Made by a program: the position numbers and the translations under genes
Part shown: positions 14,843 through 23,137 of the stretch, one piece after another
Numbering within the stretch: the stretch's first letter is position 1
Layout of the letters: every line of letters begins with the position of its first letter
Assembly: GCA_964606735.1 (NCBI GenBank)
Contig: CAZSHI010000018.1
Coordinates: 1-44,498, forward strand
Source: UBA5109 sp964606735
GTDB taxonomy: Bacteria > Pseudomonadota > Gammaproteobacteria > Pseudomonadales > Pseudohongiellaceae
Direction of reading: 5' to 3'
DNA length: 44,498 nucleotides
The notes under the pieces: model-generated
The model's input: only the letters and a program-made list of their open reading frames with translations
What the model was told of the DNA's origin: nothing
Databases searched by the model: none

Positions 14843-15160
14843 TCAGGGCTGTGCGCCAACTTGTTGAAGGATTGCTGCGTATTCTTTCGAATTTCTATGT
14901 TCTGAGACAATCTTGAGAATGGTCTCGCCATGATAGTTTTTTGCATTAATATCACGGCCATCTGCGATAAAAAATTTTACAAAACGGGCAAAGGCTTCAG
15001 GCACCATACCACGATAAGCTTTGCTCAAAATATGAAAGTCTGGCGCTTCATCGGCGCTGCTCTCCAGTGACAGAAAGGACTGGATGCGTTCATCGCTCCA
15101 CCACTCGTCAGTTACCGATGGCTGTCTGCGTTCTACGCCTTTTTTCTTTTCTGATTTCAT
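14843..15160 (-). CDS. Small conserved gammaproteobacterial protein (PA4642-like)
   Basis: The 105-residue product has a charged N-terminus (MKSEKKKGVERRQ), then VTDEWWSDERIQSFLSLE, a middle part FHILSKAYRGMVPEAFARFV and an ankyrin-like end (GRDINAKNYHGETILKIVSE). It resembles a conserved hypothetical protein I know from Pseudomonas (PA4642 type); no function is established. It lacks a signal peptide or membrane segment, so it is probably cytoplasmic. The single ankyrin-like repeat hints at protein binding. The ATG is 11 bases below the gatB stop with a TAGGAA site, so it is probably the last gene of the gatCAB operon. Its stop lies 16 bases from the convergent helicase stop. Confidence 0.8.
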   Translation of the reverse strand: MKSEKKKGVERRQPSVTDEWWSDERIQSFLSLESSADEAPDFHILSKAYRGMVPEAFARFVKFFIADGRDINAKNYHGETILKIVSEHRNSKEYAAILQQVGAQP

Positions 15161-15171
15161 GACAACAGTTC

Positions 15172-16605
15172 CTACTTGTCGAGTTCGTCTTTAAGAATCT
15201 GGTTGACCTGTGCCGGGTTTGCCTTGCCCTTGGATTCTTTCATTACCTGTCCGACCAGATAACCGATAACTTTGGTATTGCCAGACTTATATTGTGCTAC
15301 CTGGTCCGGATGATTGTTCAAAACTGACAGAACCAGATCGGTATTTGCGCCTACATCGGTTATCTGTACCAGTCCTCGGGCGTTGATGATTTCCTCTGCG
15401 CTTCCCTCGCCATTTAGCATGTACTCAAATACTTCCTTGGCAATTTTCGATGAAATCGTATTGTCGCTAATCTTGTTGATCAGTCCCCCCAAAGCCTGTG
15501 CACTAACCGGACTGTCTTCTATATTGATTTCTTCCTTGTTCAGGTGTGCCTGCAAGTCGACACTTACCCAGTTGGCGGATAACTTGGCGTCTTGGCAGGT
15601 GGCAACAACGGCTTCAAAATAATTGGCAGTGGCCAGATCGCCAGACAGTATCAGCGCATCATATTCGCTGAGTTTGTAGGCATCCATAAAGCGCTGCTTT
15701 TTGGCATCGGGCAGTTCCGGAAGGCTCGCTCTGACGTCTTCGATAAAAGCTTCATCAATGTCGACTGGCAACAGATCGGGTTCAGGGAAATAGCGATAGT
15801 CATTGGCAACTTCCTTGCTACGCATCGAACGGGTTTCATTGCGCTCTGCATCATACAGGCGAGTTTCCTGCTCAATTTTTCCGCCGTCTTCCAGGATGTC
15901 AATCTGACGCTCAACTTCGATATTGATAGCTTTTTCAACGAAACGGAAAGAGTTAATGTTCTTGATCTCTGTGCGCATGCCAAGTTCAGTTTCTCCCTTG
16001 GGGCGTATGGAGACGTTGGCATCGCAGCGCATGTTGCCTTTGGACATGTCTGCGTCTGAGATACCAAGGTAACGCACCAGGCTGTGAAGTTTTTTCATGT
16101 AGGCAACAGCCTCGGCGGCACTGCGAATTTCTGGTTCAGAAACGATTTCAAGCAGCGGGGTTCCAGCCCGGTTCAGGTCAATGGCGGTTTCGCCATGAAA
16201 GTCTTCATGCAGGGATTTGCCGGCATCTTCTTCCATGTGGGCACGGGTAATGCCAATGGTTTTAGTCGTTCCATCTTCCAGGTTGATGCTCAGCGATCCT
16301 TTGCCGACCGTTGGAAAATCAAGCTGACTGGTTTGATAGCCTTTGGGGAGATCAGGATAAAAATAATTTTTGCGGTCAAATACGGAGCGCATGCCAATTT
16401 CAGCATCAATCGCAAGGCCGAATTTGACAGCCATTTTAAGGGCTTCTCTGTTTAGCACTGGCAGAGTACCCGGCATGGCAAGATCGTATATGTTGGCCTG
16501 GGTATTCGGTTCTGCGCCGAATTTTGTTTCAGTGCCCGAAAACAATTTTGTTTTGGTCGCCAGTTGGACATGAACCTCAAGGCCAATTACTGTTTCCCAC
16601 TCCAT
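15172..16605 (-). CDS. gatB: Aspartyl/glutamyl-tRNA amidotransferase subunit B
   Basis: GatB is the tRNA-binding and kinase-like subunit of GatCAB, which turns misacylated Asp-tRNA(Asn) or Glu-tRNA(Gln) into the amide form. The 477-residue protein has the N-terminal signature VIGLEVHVQLATKTKLFSG, the YFYPDLPKGYQTSQ motif, and MRCDANVSIRPKGETELGMRTEIKN as the cradle-domain hallmark. The C-terminal YqeY-like helical domain (about 330-477) includes SSKIAKEVFEYML. The stop of gatA is 1 base upstream of its ATG. With a UUG tRNA-Gln also in the window, the complex may serve either Asn or Gln; in Pseudomonas relatives it mainly serves Asn. Confidence 0.97.
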   Translation of the reverse strand: MEWETVIGLEVHVQLATKTKLFSGTETKFGAEPNTQANIYDLAMPGTLPVLNREALKMAVKFGLAIDAEIGMRSVFDRKNYFYPDLPKGYQTSQLDFPTVGKGSLSINLEDGTTKTIGITRAHMEEDAGKSLHEDFHGETAIDLNRAGTPLLEIVSEPEIRSAAEAVAYMKKLHSLVRYLGISDADMSKGNMRCDANVSIRPKGETELGMRTEIKNINSFRFVEKAINIEVERQIDILEDGGKIEQETRLYDAERNETRSMRSKEVANDYRYFPEPDLLPVDIDEAFIEDVRASLPELPDAKKQRFMDAYKLSEYDALILSGDLATANYFEAVVATCQDAKLSANWVSVDLQAHLNKEEINIEDSPVSAQALGGLINKISDNTISSKIAKEVFEYMLNGEGSAEEIINARGLVQITDVGANTDLVLSVLNNHPDQVAQYKSGNTKVIGYLVGQVMKESKGKANPAQVNQILKDELDK

Positions 16606-16606
16606 G

Positions 16607-18055
16607 TTAAACCCCCGGCGTCCGCTGGTGCCAGTCAGTTTCTTGCTGAAACTGGTGGGCGATATTCAATAATTGAGATTCACTGAAAGTCTTGCCAACG
16701 ATATGCAAGCCAAGCGGCAAATCATCAACCAGACCTGCCGGTATCGAAATGCCGGGCAGGCCAGCCAGATTGACGGCAATGGTATAGATGTCTTCCAGAT
16801 ACATGGTTACCGGATCATTGTTCTGCGAGCCTATTTTGAAAGCGGTATGCGGTGAGGTGGGCCCCATGATGACATCGACTTCGGTGAAAGCCCTGTCAAA
16901 ATCATTCTTGATCAGGCGTCGTATTTTCTGCGCCTTGATGTAGTAGGCATCGTAATAGCCGGCTGATAATGCATAGGTGCCGACCATAATGCGGCGTTTT
17001 ACTTCTGCACCAAAACCTTCGCTACGTGTGCGTTTGTACATGTCTTCCAGGTTTTGCGGATTGTCACAGCGATAGCCGTAACGTACCCCATCGTAGCGTG
17101 ACAGGTTTGCCGAGGCCTCAGCTGGCGCGATGACATAATAGGCGGGCACCGACAGATGGGAATTCGGCAGGCTGATTTCCTTGATACTGGCGCCCATTTT
17201 TTCGTAAACGCCAAGGGCCTCGCGAATTTTTTGTTCAAGCTCTTGGTTCAGTCCTTCAGCAAAATGTTCTACCGGTATGCCAATTTTTAATCCGCTCAGC
17301 GGCTTGTCGAGTGAGGCTGTGTAATCCTCTACAGCGATATTGATGGATGTCGAATCCTTTGGATCATGACCCGCCATTACATTCAGCATCAAGGCTGAAT
17401 CTTCGGCTGAGCGGGTCATGGTGCCAGCCTGGTCAAGACTGGAAGCGAAAGCAATCATGCCCCAGCGAGACACTCTTCCGTAAGTCGGTTTTAAACCGGT
17501 CAGTCCGCAAAATGCTGCAGGCTGTCGGATCGAGCCGCCAGTATCAGTGGCCGTGGCAGCAGGCGCCAGATGTGCAGCGACTGCTGCGGCTGAACCGCCA
17601 GAGGAGCCGCCGGGTACACGCTCGGGATCCCAGGGATTGTGAACCGCGCCGTAATAACTGGTTTCATTGGATGAGCCCATGGCAAATTCATCCATGTTGG
17701 TTTTGCCCAGCGTTACCATGCCTGCCTGATTGAATTTTTCAACCACGGTGGCGTCATAAGGAGCGATGAAAGTATCCAGCATGCGTGAGCCGCAGGAAGT
17801 ACGGATTCCTTTCGTGCAAAAAATATCTTTGTGAGCGATCGGAACACCACACAAGGCTCCGCCTTCACCTTTGGCTCTGGCTGCATCCGCTGTCCGGGCC
17901 TGACTCAGTGCGAGTTCGTCACAGATCGTGATGTAGGCATTGAAGCGAGCGTCATGCTCATGGATGTGTTTTAAATAGGCGGAGGTCAATTCTTCACTGG
18001 AAAATTCTCCAGCGGCTAGGCGACGTGATATTTCTGCAATACCTGATTCAAACAT
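16607..18055 (-). CDS. gatA: Aspartyl/glutamyl-tRNA amidotransferase subunit A
   Basis: GatA is the glutaminase subunit that frees ammonia from Gln for tRNA-bound transamidation. The 482-residue amidase-signature protein has the Lys-cisSer-Ser triad. Lys76 is in PIAHKDIFCTKG, the cis-Ser about 151 is in VPGGSSGGSAAAVAAHLAP, and the nucleophile Ser175 is in ATDTGGSIRQPAAFCGLTG. The C-terminal part (GYYDAYYIKAQKIRRLIK, DVIMGPTSP, NLAGLPGISIP) is normal. It is 20 bases after gatC and 1 base before gatB, a standard gatCAB operon. Confidence 0.98.
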   Translation of the reverse strand: MFESGIAEISRRLAAGEFSSEELTSAYLKHIHEHDARFNAYITICDELALSQARTADAARAKGEGGALCGVPIAHKDIFCTKGIRTSCGSRMLDTFIAPYDATVVEKFNQAGMVTLGKTNMDEFAMGSSNETSYYGAVHNPWDPERVPGGSSGGSAAAVAAHLAPAATATDTGGSIRQPAAFCGLTGLKPTYGRVSRWGMIAFASSLDQAGTMTRSAEDSALMLNVMAGHDPKDSTSINIAVEDYTASLDKPLSGLKIGIPVEHFAEGLNQELEQKIREALGVYEKMGASIKEISLPNSHLSVPAYYVIAPAEASANLSRYDGVRYGYRCDNPQNLEDMYKRTRSEGFGAEVKRRIMVGTYALSAGYYDAYYIKAQKIRRLIKNDFDRAFTEVDVIMGPTSPHTAFKIGSQNNDPVTMYLEDIYTIAVNLAGLPGISIPAGLVDDLPLGLHIVGKTFSESQLLNIAHQFQQETDWHQRTPGV

Positions 18056-18075
18056 CTTGCTTAATCCGACAGGGG

Positions 18076-18363
18076 TTATTCGATGACTTTCGGAACCAGG
18101 TATAGACCCTGTTCACTTCTTGGCGCCAGTTTCTGTAATTCATCACGCTGGATAGATTCAGTAATTTCATCTTCTCGCAGCTCCTGGGATGCTTCAATGG
18201 CATGTGACAGGGGCGTCAGGCCCTCGGTATCTGCCGACTGCATCTGGTCAATCAGTTTAAGAATATTGCTAAAACTGCTGGCGGCTTCACTGGCTTCAGC
18301 ATCGCTCAGGTGCAGACGTGCCAAATGAGCAATATAGGCAATATCAGAGCTTGATATAGACAT
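18076..18363 (-). CDS. gatC: Aspartyl/glutamyl-tRNA amidotransferase subunit C
   Basis: GatC wraps around GatA and stabilises the GatAB complex. The 95-residue protein from the ATG at 18363 reads MSISSSDIAYIAHLARLHLS, the family N-terminus, and has LTPLSHAIEASQELREDEI in the middle and a conserved hydrophobic end EQGLYLVPKVIE. A longer frame opens at 18393, but the ATG at 18363 has a GGAG site 7 bases upstream and matches the family length. It is the first gene of gatCAB and is divergent from mreB, as in Pseudomonas. Confidence 0.95.
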   Translation of the reverse strand: MSISSSDIAYIAHLARLHLSDAEASEAASSFSNILKLIDQMQSADTEGLTPLSHAIEASQELREDEITESIQRDELQKLAPRSEQGLYLVPKVIE

Positions 18364-18444
18364 ACTTTTCTCCGTAAGACTGATTATGACCAAAAACGGC
18401 TCATATAGTGAAATAGTTCTGACAAAATAGATTTGATTCTTGCT

Positions 18445-18479
18445 CTAAGTTGTTGTCGTTGCTAGAGTTGCAAACTTAG
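18445..18479. repeat. Inverted repeat in the gatC-mreB intergenic region
   Basis: CTAAGTT (18445-18451) and AACTTAG (18473-18479) are inverted 7-mers around a 21-nt loop that itself holds a small GTTGC/GCAA pair. It lies in the 275-bp divergent region between gatC and mreB, which contains no gene that I can see. It could be an operator or a leader hairpin; nothing shows which. Confidence 0.35.
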
Positions 18480-18558
18480 TACTACAAAGACACTATTGGG
18501 GCCGATTTCTTTAGGTAAGGGACAATTCCTATCAGGCTCGTTGTTAATGTGGGGCGAT

Positions 18559-18564
18559 TATACT
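18559..18564 (+). promoter_or_regulatory. Putative -10 box for mreBCD
   Basis: TATACT (18559-18564) is a good -10 hexamer 75 bases before the mreB ATG, but the sequence 16-18 bp upstream (around CTCGTTG) is a poor -35. The promoter is therefore tentative and may need an activator. Confidence 0.4.
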
Positions 18565-18638
18565 GGAAGATTGCATGTAAGTGCGTACTCCGGCGATGAA
18601 AATTTAAGTATTTAAGCCTACGAGAGTTGTAAACATTT

Positions 18639-19676
18639 ATGCTGAAGAAATTAAGAGGCATGTTCTCCAATGATTTGTCGATTGATCTGGGAACCGCCAA
18701 TACCCTAATTTATGTCCGTGATCAGGGCATCGTCCTCAACGAACCTTCCGTGGTATCCATTAGAATTCATAACGGTCAGAAAACTGTTACGGCCGTGGGT
18801 TCAGATGCTAAACGCATGCTGGGTAGAACCCCAGGTAATATTTCTGCCATTCGCCCGCTCAAAGATGGTGTGATTGCCGATTTTCAGGTGACTGAAAAAA
18901 TGTTGCAGCATTTTATTCACAAGGTTCATGAAAACAGTTTTATCCGACCCAGCCCACGGGTTCTTGTCTGCGTGCCCTGTAAGTCAACCCAGGTTGAGCG
19001 TCGTGCCATTAGAGAATCTGTCATGAGTGCCGGAGCGCGTGAAGTTCGTTTGATTGAAGAACCCATGGCGGCTGCCGTGGGTGCCGGTCTGCCAGTGGAT
19101 CAGGCAAGTGGTTCCATGGTGGTTGATATCGGCGGTGGTACCACTGAGATTGCCATTATTTCATTGAATGGGGTGGTTTATTCTGAATCTGTCAGAGTGG
19201 GCGGTGACCGTTTTGATGAAGCCATTACGACCCATGTCAGGCGCAATTACGGCAGTCTTATCGGGGACGCCACAGCCGAGCGCATCAAGAAAGAAATTGG
19301 CTGCGCATTTCCGGGTTCAGAAATCAGGGAAATCGATGTGCGAGGTAGAAACCTGGCAGAAGGGGTGCCAAGAAGCTTCACCTTAAACAGCGATGAAATT
19401 CTAGAGGCCCTGCAGGAACCCCTTTCGTCCATTGTGCAGGCAGTTAAAAGCGCATTGGAGCAGTCACCGCCGGAATTGGCTTCTGATATCGCTGAAAGCG
19501 GATTGGTGCTGACCGGTGGAGGAGCCCTGCTAAGAGATTTGGATAAACTGCTTAGCGAAGAAACCGGTTTGCCAGTTATCGTGGCCGATGATCCCTTAAC
19601 CTGTGTTGCCAGAGGGGGTGGACGTGCCATGGAACTGATGGACATTCATGATATAGACTTGCTGACACTGGATTAA
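18639..19676 (+). CDS. mreB: Rod-shape protein MreB
   Basis: MreB is the bacterial actin that forms membrane-bound filaments and directs side-wall peptidoglycan synthesis. The 345-residue protein starts with the membrane-binding amphipathic stretch MLKKLRGMFSNDLSIDLG. The actin-fold nucleotide motifs follow: IDLGTANTLIYV (phosphate 1), RLIEEPMAAAVGAGLPV, MVVDIGGGTTEIAIIS (phosphate 2) and SGLVLTGGGALLRDLD (adenosine). Length and motifs match the E. coli protein. It is first of mreB-mreC-mreD, so the cell is expected to be a rod. Confidence 0.98.
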   Translation: MLKKLRGMFSNDLSIDLGTANTLIYVRDQGIVLNEPSVVSIRIHNGQKTVTAVGSDAKRMLGRTPGNISAIRPLKDGVIADFQVTEKMLQHFIHKVHENSFIRPSPRVLVCVPCKSTQVERRAIRESVMSAGAREVRLIEEPMAAAVGAGLPVDQASGSMVVDIGGGTTEIAIISLNGVVYSESVRVGGDRFDEAITTHVRRNYGSLIGDATAERIKKEIGCAFPGSEIREIDVRGRNLAEGVPRSFTLNSDEILEALQEPLSSIVQAVKSALEQSPPELASDIAESGLVLTGGGALLRDLDKLLSEETGLPVIVADDPLTCVARGGGRAMELMDIHDIDLLTLD

Positions 19677-19723
19677 TAATAAAAATCAGAACAGAATTCT
19701 TGTTCAGTTTTCTGAACAGGTAG

Positions 19724-20548
19724 GTGACTATTAACAAGTCTCTGTTTATTCAAAGTTCAACGCAGGGATACCGCTTATTGGCTTTGGTGCTGGTATCGCT
19801 GATACTTATGTTTGCTGATAACCGTTTTGGTTATTTACAGCAAGCCCGTTACTATGCCTCTTATGCAGTCACGCCGATTCACTGGCTGTCTGAATTTCCC
19901 CAATCCCTCAGTGCACAAATTAGTGATGTCTTCAGAAGCAGGGATGAATTGCTCAGGGAAAATGAAGCGCTACGGGAAACCCTGTTGATGCAACAATACC
20001 AGTTACAGAAAATTGATCACTTGAGTGCCGAGAACCAGCGTTTGAGTGAGCTTCTGAATGCTTCAGCCATTGTTGAGGATATCGTCGTCAGGGCCCAGCT
20101 GGTCAGCGAAGCGCCCGACCCCTTCAGAAAGCAGGTGCTGATTAACAAAGGTACAGCCCATGGAGTGTATGAAGGACAGCCGGTACTGGATGCCGACGGG
20201 CTCTTTGGTCAGGTCATCTCAGTTGAGCCCTATTACAGCTGGGTGCAACTGATCACTGATTCCCAGCATTCCACTCCGATACAGGTAAATCGTAACGGTA
20301 TTCGTGCTGTGGTCACTGGTACCCAGGGTAGCCAGCATGTGATGATGATGATGAACATGACGGATACAGCAGATATTGTAGTGGGGGACATACTGGTAAC
20401 ATCAGGACTGGGTCAGCGCTTTCCTGCCGGCTACCGGGTGGGTGTGATAAGCAGTATCGTTCATGACCCCGGACAACCATTCGTGACAGTGACTGTTGAG
20501 CCAACAGCTCAGCTGGATAGCAGCAGAAATTTACTGCTGGTGTTTTAA
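19724..20548 (+). CDS. mreC: Rod-shape-determining protein MreC
   Basis: MreC is the periplasmic scaffold that links MreB and MreD to RodA and PBP2. The 274-residue protein has one N-terminal membrane helix (LLALVLVSLILMFADNRFGY, about 17-36) and a coiled coil (about 70-105, RDELLRENEALRETLL through LSAENQRLSELL). The two-barrel C-terminal domain follows, with VLINKGTAHGVYEGQPVLD and GLFGQVISVEPYYSWVQLIT. The start is a GTG at 19724 with an AGGTAG site close by; an ATG start would lose the cytoplasmic segment. A run of four Met codons (MMMMNM, near 20340) is unusual for a beta-barrel domain but keeps the frame. Confidence 0.96.
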   Translation: MTINKSLFIQSSTQGYRLLALVLVSLILMFADNRFGYLQQARYYASYAVTPIHWLSEFPQSLSAQISDVFRSRDELLRENEALRETLLMQQYQLQKIDHLSAENQRLSELLNASAIVEDIVVRAQLVSEAPDPFRKQVLINKGTAHGVYEGQPVLDADGLFGQVISVEPYYSWVQLITDSQHSTPIQVNRNGIRAVVTGTQGSQHVMMMMNMTDTADIVVGDILVTSGLGQRFPAGYRVGVISSIVHDPGQPFVTVTVEPTAQLDSSRNLLLVF

Positions 20549-20550
20549 GC

Positions 20551-21051
20551 ATGCCTGCTTCCGTCTCCAGACATTCACAGGGTCTATGGGTAATCATTGC
20601 CAGCTTTATTGTCGCGGCTCTTCTGCTTGTCATGCCCTTGCCGGAATCCCTGGATTATTACCGGCCCGAGTGGATTGCCCTGTTTCTTATCTACTGGGTC
20701 ATGGCACTACCGCATCGGGTAGGCCTGCTCAGTGCCTGGATCATCGGGCTTTTTGTTGATGTTCTGGAAGATTCTTTGCTCGGCTTGAATGCATTGGTGC
20801 TGGCGCTGGTGGCATATCTGGCACTGAGCCTTTATCGGCGCCTGCGCATGTTTACCATGCTACAACAGGCCAGTACGGTTTTTATCCTGATTGGTCTGCA
20901 TCAGCTGGTTTCATTCTGGATATTAACGGTCAGCGAGCAGAATACATCACCAAACCTGATGTTTCTGGTGTCAGCATTTTCCAGCGCCTTGATCTGGCCT
21001 CTGGTTTTTTATGGCTTGAGATATTTACGTCGCAGTTTACATGTTGTTTAG
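20551..21051 (+). CDS. mreD: Rod-shape-determining protein MreD
   Basis: MreD is a small integral inner-membrane protein of the elongasome. The 166-residue product has five or six hydrophobic segments (for example VIIASFIVAALLLVMPL, WIALFLIYWVMALP, IIGLFVDVLEDSLLGLNALV). The family signature GLFVDVLEDSLLGLNALVLA is present in the third. It begins 2 bases after the mreC stop, so the two are translationally coupled. In Pseudomonas the next genes are maf and rng; neither is found here. Confidence 0.94.
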   Translation: MPASVSRHSQGLWVIIASFIVAALLLVMPLPESLDYYRPEWIALFLIYWVMALPHRVGLLSAWIIGLFVDVLEDSLLGLNALVLALVAYLALSLYRRLRMFTMLQQASTVFILIGLHQLVSFWILTVSEQNTSPNLMFLVSAFSSALIWPLVFYGLRYLRRSLHVV

Positions 21052-21106
21052 TACAATACAGCTCCGCACTGCATCCAACTGACATTTAAGCCCGTAAAAT
21101 CCGCGT

Positions 21107-21637
21107 ATGCCAATCTGGAAAATTTATTTCTTAATCGTCGTGCTGAGTCTGCAGAGTGCCTGCTCGGTTCTCCTGCCGGTAAGGTCCTGGCCACCAGAAC
21201 TGCCTTCACAGGAATACTTCATAGATTATTATCAGCAAAATGAGGATAACCACACTTTCCAGGCCCTGGAGGACTACCTGTACTGGGTGCAGATCTTTTA
21301 TCAGGGTAATGCGCTCTCGCCGGGCTGGTTTCAACTTACCCGCGAACTGCTGCAAGAGACCGATGTCGACAGACAGGCGTTTTATGCCGAAAAAATGCAG
21401 ACGCTGGGCCTTTTGATTTCTGCAGAGTGGGCTCAAAATAATAATATCAGGCTGATCGATACCCGTTGTGCGAGTGTCTGGCGGGATGCTCTGCTGGAGG
21501 CGCTGGCCCAGAATGACCTGGATAATTACATGCAGCGCTTTGAGAGTGACGTCAGTGCCATTCTGAGCGGCGAGCTCTTAAAAGGGGATATCGAACTGGC
21601 ACGTTACTACGATGTGGAAGGATTCGAGTTTTTCTAA
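21107..21637 (+). CDS. Unknown protein with lipoprotein-like signal, downstream of mreD
   Basis: I do not recognise this 176-residue protein. It has a short N-terminal hydrophobic segment (IWKIYFLIVVLSLQSA) followed by Cys19. The lipobox is weak because Gln is at position -3, so it may be a lipoprotein or simply a secreted protein with a Cys. The mature part is rich in aromatic and acidic residues (SQEYFIDYYQQNEDN, LEDYLYWVQIFYQG), lacks further membrane segments and is predicted mostly helical by eye. A second Cys (about residue 123, in DTRCASVWRD) is isolated. It starts 55 bases after mreD in the same direction and ends 1 base before the convergent unknown gene. It may be part of the mreBCD transcript; a cell-wall or division role would be a guess from position only. 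Confidence 0.7.
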   Translation: MPIWKIYFLIVVLSLQSACSVLLPVRSWPPELPSQEYFIDYYQQNEDNHTFQALEDYLYWVQIFYQGNALSPGWFQLTRELLQETDVDRQAFYAEKMQTLGLLISAEWAQNNNIRLIDTRCASVWRDALLEALAQNDLDNYMQRFESDVSAILSGELLKGDIELARYYDVEGFEFF

Positions 21638-21638
21638 G

Positions 21639-22583
21639 CTACTCGGTGTAGAACTCCAGGTTCAGCAAATCTATGATCTGGGCATAATCATTATTGAAGA
21701 AGGCGCCCATGATTGGCCCCTGTAATTGCTGAATAGAGCCTGACATGTCAGGGCGGATGGCCAGATTGAAAGTCCGGTCGCCTTCGAGAAATGCAGTGAG
21801 CTGATTGCCAAGATCAATGGCCTGGGCCTGCAGATCAGCTGGTGCAAACAAAAACAGCGATTGCGTCATCGACATGAATTCACTGCGGATTTCCTCAATA
21901 CTGCGACTTTGCTGATTGGCCTGATTGGCCAGGAGGCCTTCCAGTATGCCAAAGTCTGAAATACTCAGACTGAAAACCGGAACCTCGGCTGCCATCAGCG
22001 CTGTGTTAAATGCTGCCTGGGCTTCTGCAGGGTCACTGATCAGGCTCAGGGTCTCGTAGGGAATGTTACGGGTTGAGCTGTCAATGCGCATTGCGAAGGA
22101 GTCAGGGATACCCAGATTTATTGTGCTATTAAATTCCTCATTATTACGAGGGTCATACTGGTGCGAATACTGGATTTCCAGGGGCACACTCTGGGTGCCG
22201 TCTATGAGGCCAAGAAAATTTTCCAGCTCAGGTGAGCTAAGCGGTAACTGCAGTTCCGGCGCTCCTTCCGGGAATCGGAAGCCATTCGCGGTGATTGAAA
22301 TACTACGCGGGAAAGGGTTGATAAAATCCATGTCAGATAACTGCACCTGGTCGACCAGGTAATTGAAGTTGCTGGCATCGGTGACATTCAGTCCGGTGAT
22401 CGTGATTGTACCGTTTACACCGAATTCGGCGGATTCATAGTGAATATCGTTATAGGCGCCACTGGCCACTGCACGCTGGATATAGATGTCCAGTTGATTT
22501 TCAGTTTCCCGGTTGGCGTAAAAATAAAGGCCCGCGAAAGCAGCAATCAGAACAACTGGAATTATCAGCAAGAGTTTTTTCAT
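21639..22583 (-). CDS. Unknown membrane-anchored periplasmic protein
   Basis: I do not recognise this 314-residue protein. From the ATG at 22583 it has one N-terminal anchor or uncleaved signal (KKLLLIIPVVLIAAFAGLYF). The long periplasmic part is rich in alternating hydrophobic and polar residues (TITITGLNVTDASNFNYLVD, FPRSISITANGFRFPEG), suggesting beta sheet, with a helical C-terminal region (SIEEIRSEFMSMTQSLFLFA). The pattern recalls AsmA- or DUF945-like proteins that span the periplasm, but no motif proves it. There is a TTG start 21 bases upstream; the ATG with a GGGAGCC site is preferred. It is divergent from the MOSC gene and convergent, with a 1-bp gap, on the unknown protein after mreD. 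Confidence 0.68.
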   Translation of the reverse strand: MKKLLLIIPVVLIAAFAGLYFYANRETENQLDIYIQRAVASGAYNDIHYESAEFGVNGTITITGLNVTDASNFNYLVDQVQLSDMDFINPFPRSISITANGFRFPEGAPELQLPLSSPELENFLGLIDGTQSVPLEIQYSHQYDPRNNEEFNSTINLGIPDSFAMRIDSSTRNIPYETLSLISDPAEAQAAFNTALMAAEVPVFSLSISDFGILEGLLANQANQQSRSIEEIRSEFMSMTQSLFLFAPADLQAQAIDLGNQLTAFLEGDRTFNLAIRPDMSGSIQQLQGPIMGAFFNNDYAQIIDLLNLEFYTE

Positions 22584-22629
22584 GACCAGGCTCCCGTGAG
22601 TCAAGTGCGCAGAATGGCGTGTTTATGCT

Positions 22630-22635
22630 TATAAT
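22630..22635 (+). promoter_or_regulatory. Putative -10 box for the MOSC gene
   Basis: A perfect TATAAT lies 49 bases before the MOSC ATG, in the divergent gap with the unknown membrane protein. The -35 region (around TGCGCA) is poor. A TG two bases before the box is one base off the extended -10 position. Confidence 0.45.
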
Positions 22636-22684
22636 GCAAGCCAGATGCTTTCAATATCCCAGACTGAATTGAGAAGAATTCTGC

Positions 22685-23137
22685 ATGCAGATTAAACTCG
22701 CGAGTATCGCCAGACGAAACGATTCCGACGCTCCGATGGAAGAAATTTTCAGTGCTGAAATCACTGAACAGGAGGGTCTGGTAAGTGACAGTAAAGGAAA
22801 GCATAAATCCCGGCAGATTACAGTGCTGAGCAAGGAGTCTTGGGTGAAAGCCTGTCATGAGTTGGGGCAAGATCTGCATTGGACTGAGCGACGGGCAAAT
22901 CTGCTGATAAAAGGCTTCGAGTTTTTACCCACGGATGTGGGGCGAAGCATACATATTGGAGATGTGATTCTGGAAATCACCGGGGAAACGGATCCCTGCT
23001 GGAAAATGGATCGTGCGCATACAGGACTCAAGGAAGCCCTGACTCCTTCCTGGCGTGGCGGGGTCTGCTGCAAAGTCATTCAGGGGGGGACGCTTAAAAC
23101 CGGCGATAATGTGGAGCTGGGAAAAAGTTTATTTTGA
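22685..23137 (+). CDS. MOSC-domain protein
   Basis: MOSC domains bind molybdenum cofactor or bind sulfur via a conserved cysteine; they occur in sulfurases and in the YiiM/YuaD detoxification proteins. The 150-residue product is a stand-alone MOSC domain. It shows SRQITVLSKESWVKACHELG, the RANLLIKGFEFLPTDVGRSI core, GDVILEITGETDPCWKMD with the conserved Cys105, and WRGGVCCKVIQGGTLKTGD at the end. It is shorter than YiiM, and no fused 2Fe-2S or beta-barrel domain is present. With moeB upstream in the window it may relate to molybdopterin use, but the substrate is unknown. Its stop overlaps the end of the convergent ispB by 9 bases. Confidence 0.85.
   Translation: MQIKLASIARRNDSDAPMEEIFSAEITEQEGLVSDSKGKHKSRQITVLSKESWVKACHELGQDLHWTERRANLLIKGFEFLPTDVGRSIHIGDVILEITGETDPCWKMDRAHTGLKEALTPSWRGGVCCKVIQGGTLKTGDNVELGKSLF

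Noticed and set aside
15592..16059. 155-codon open frame opposite gatB
   Set aside because: gatB is unmistakable on the other strand; this frame has no family motif or ribosome site.
20338..20355. Four consecutive ATG codons in mreC as a contingency repeat
   Set aside because: The unit is three bases, so slippage would not shift the frame; it is only a short Met run.
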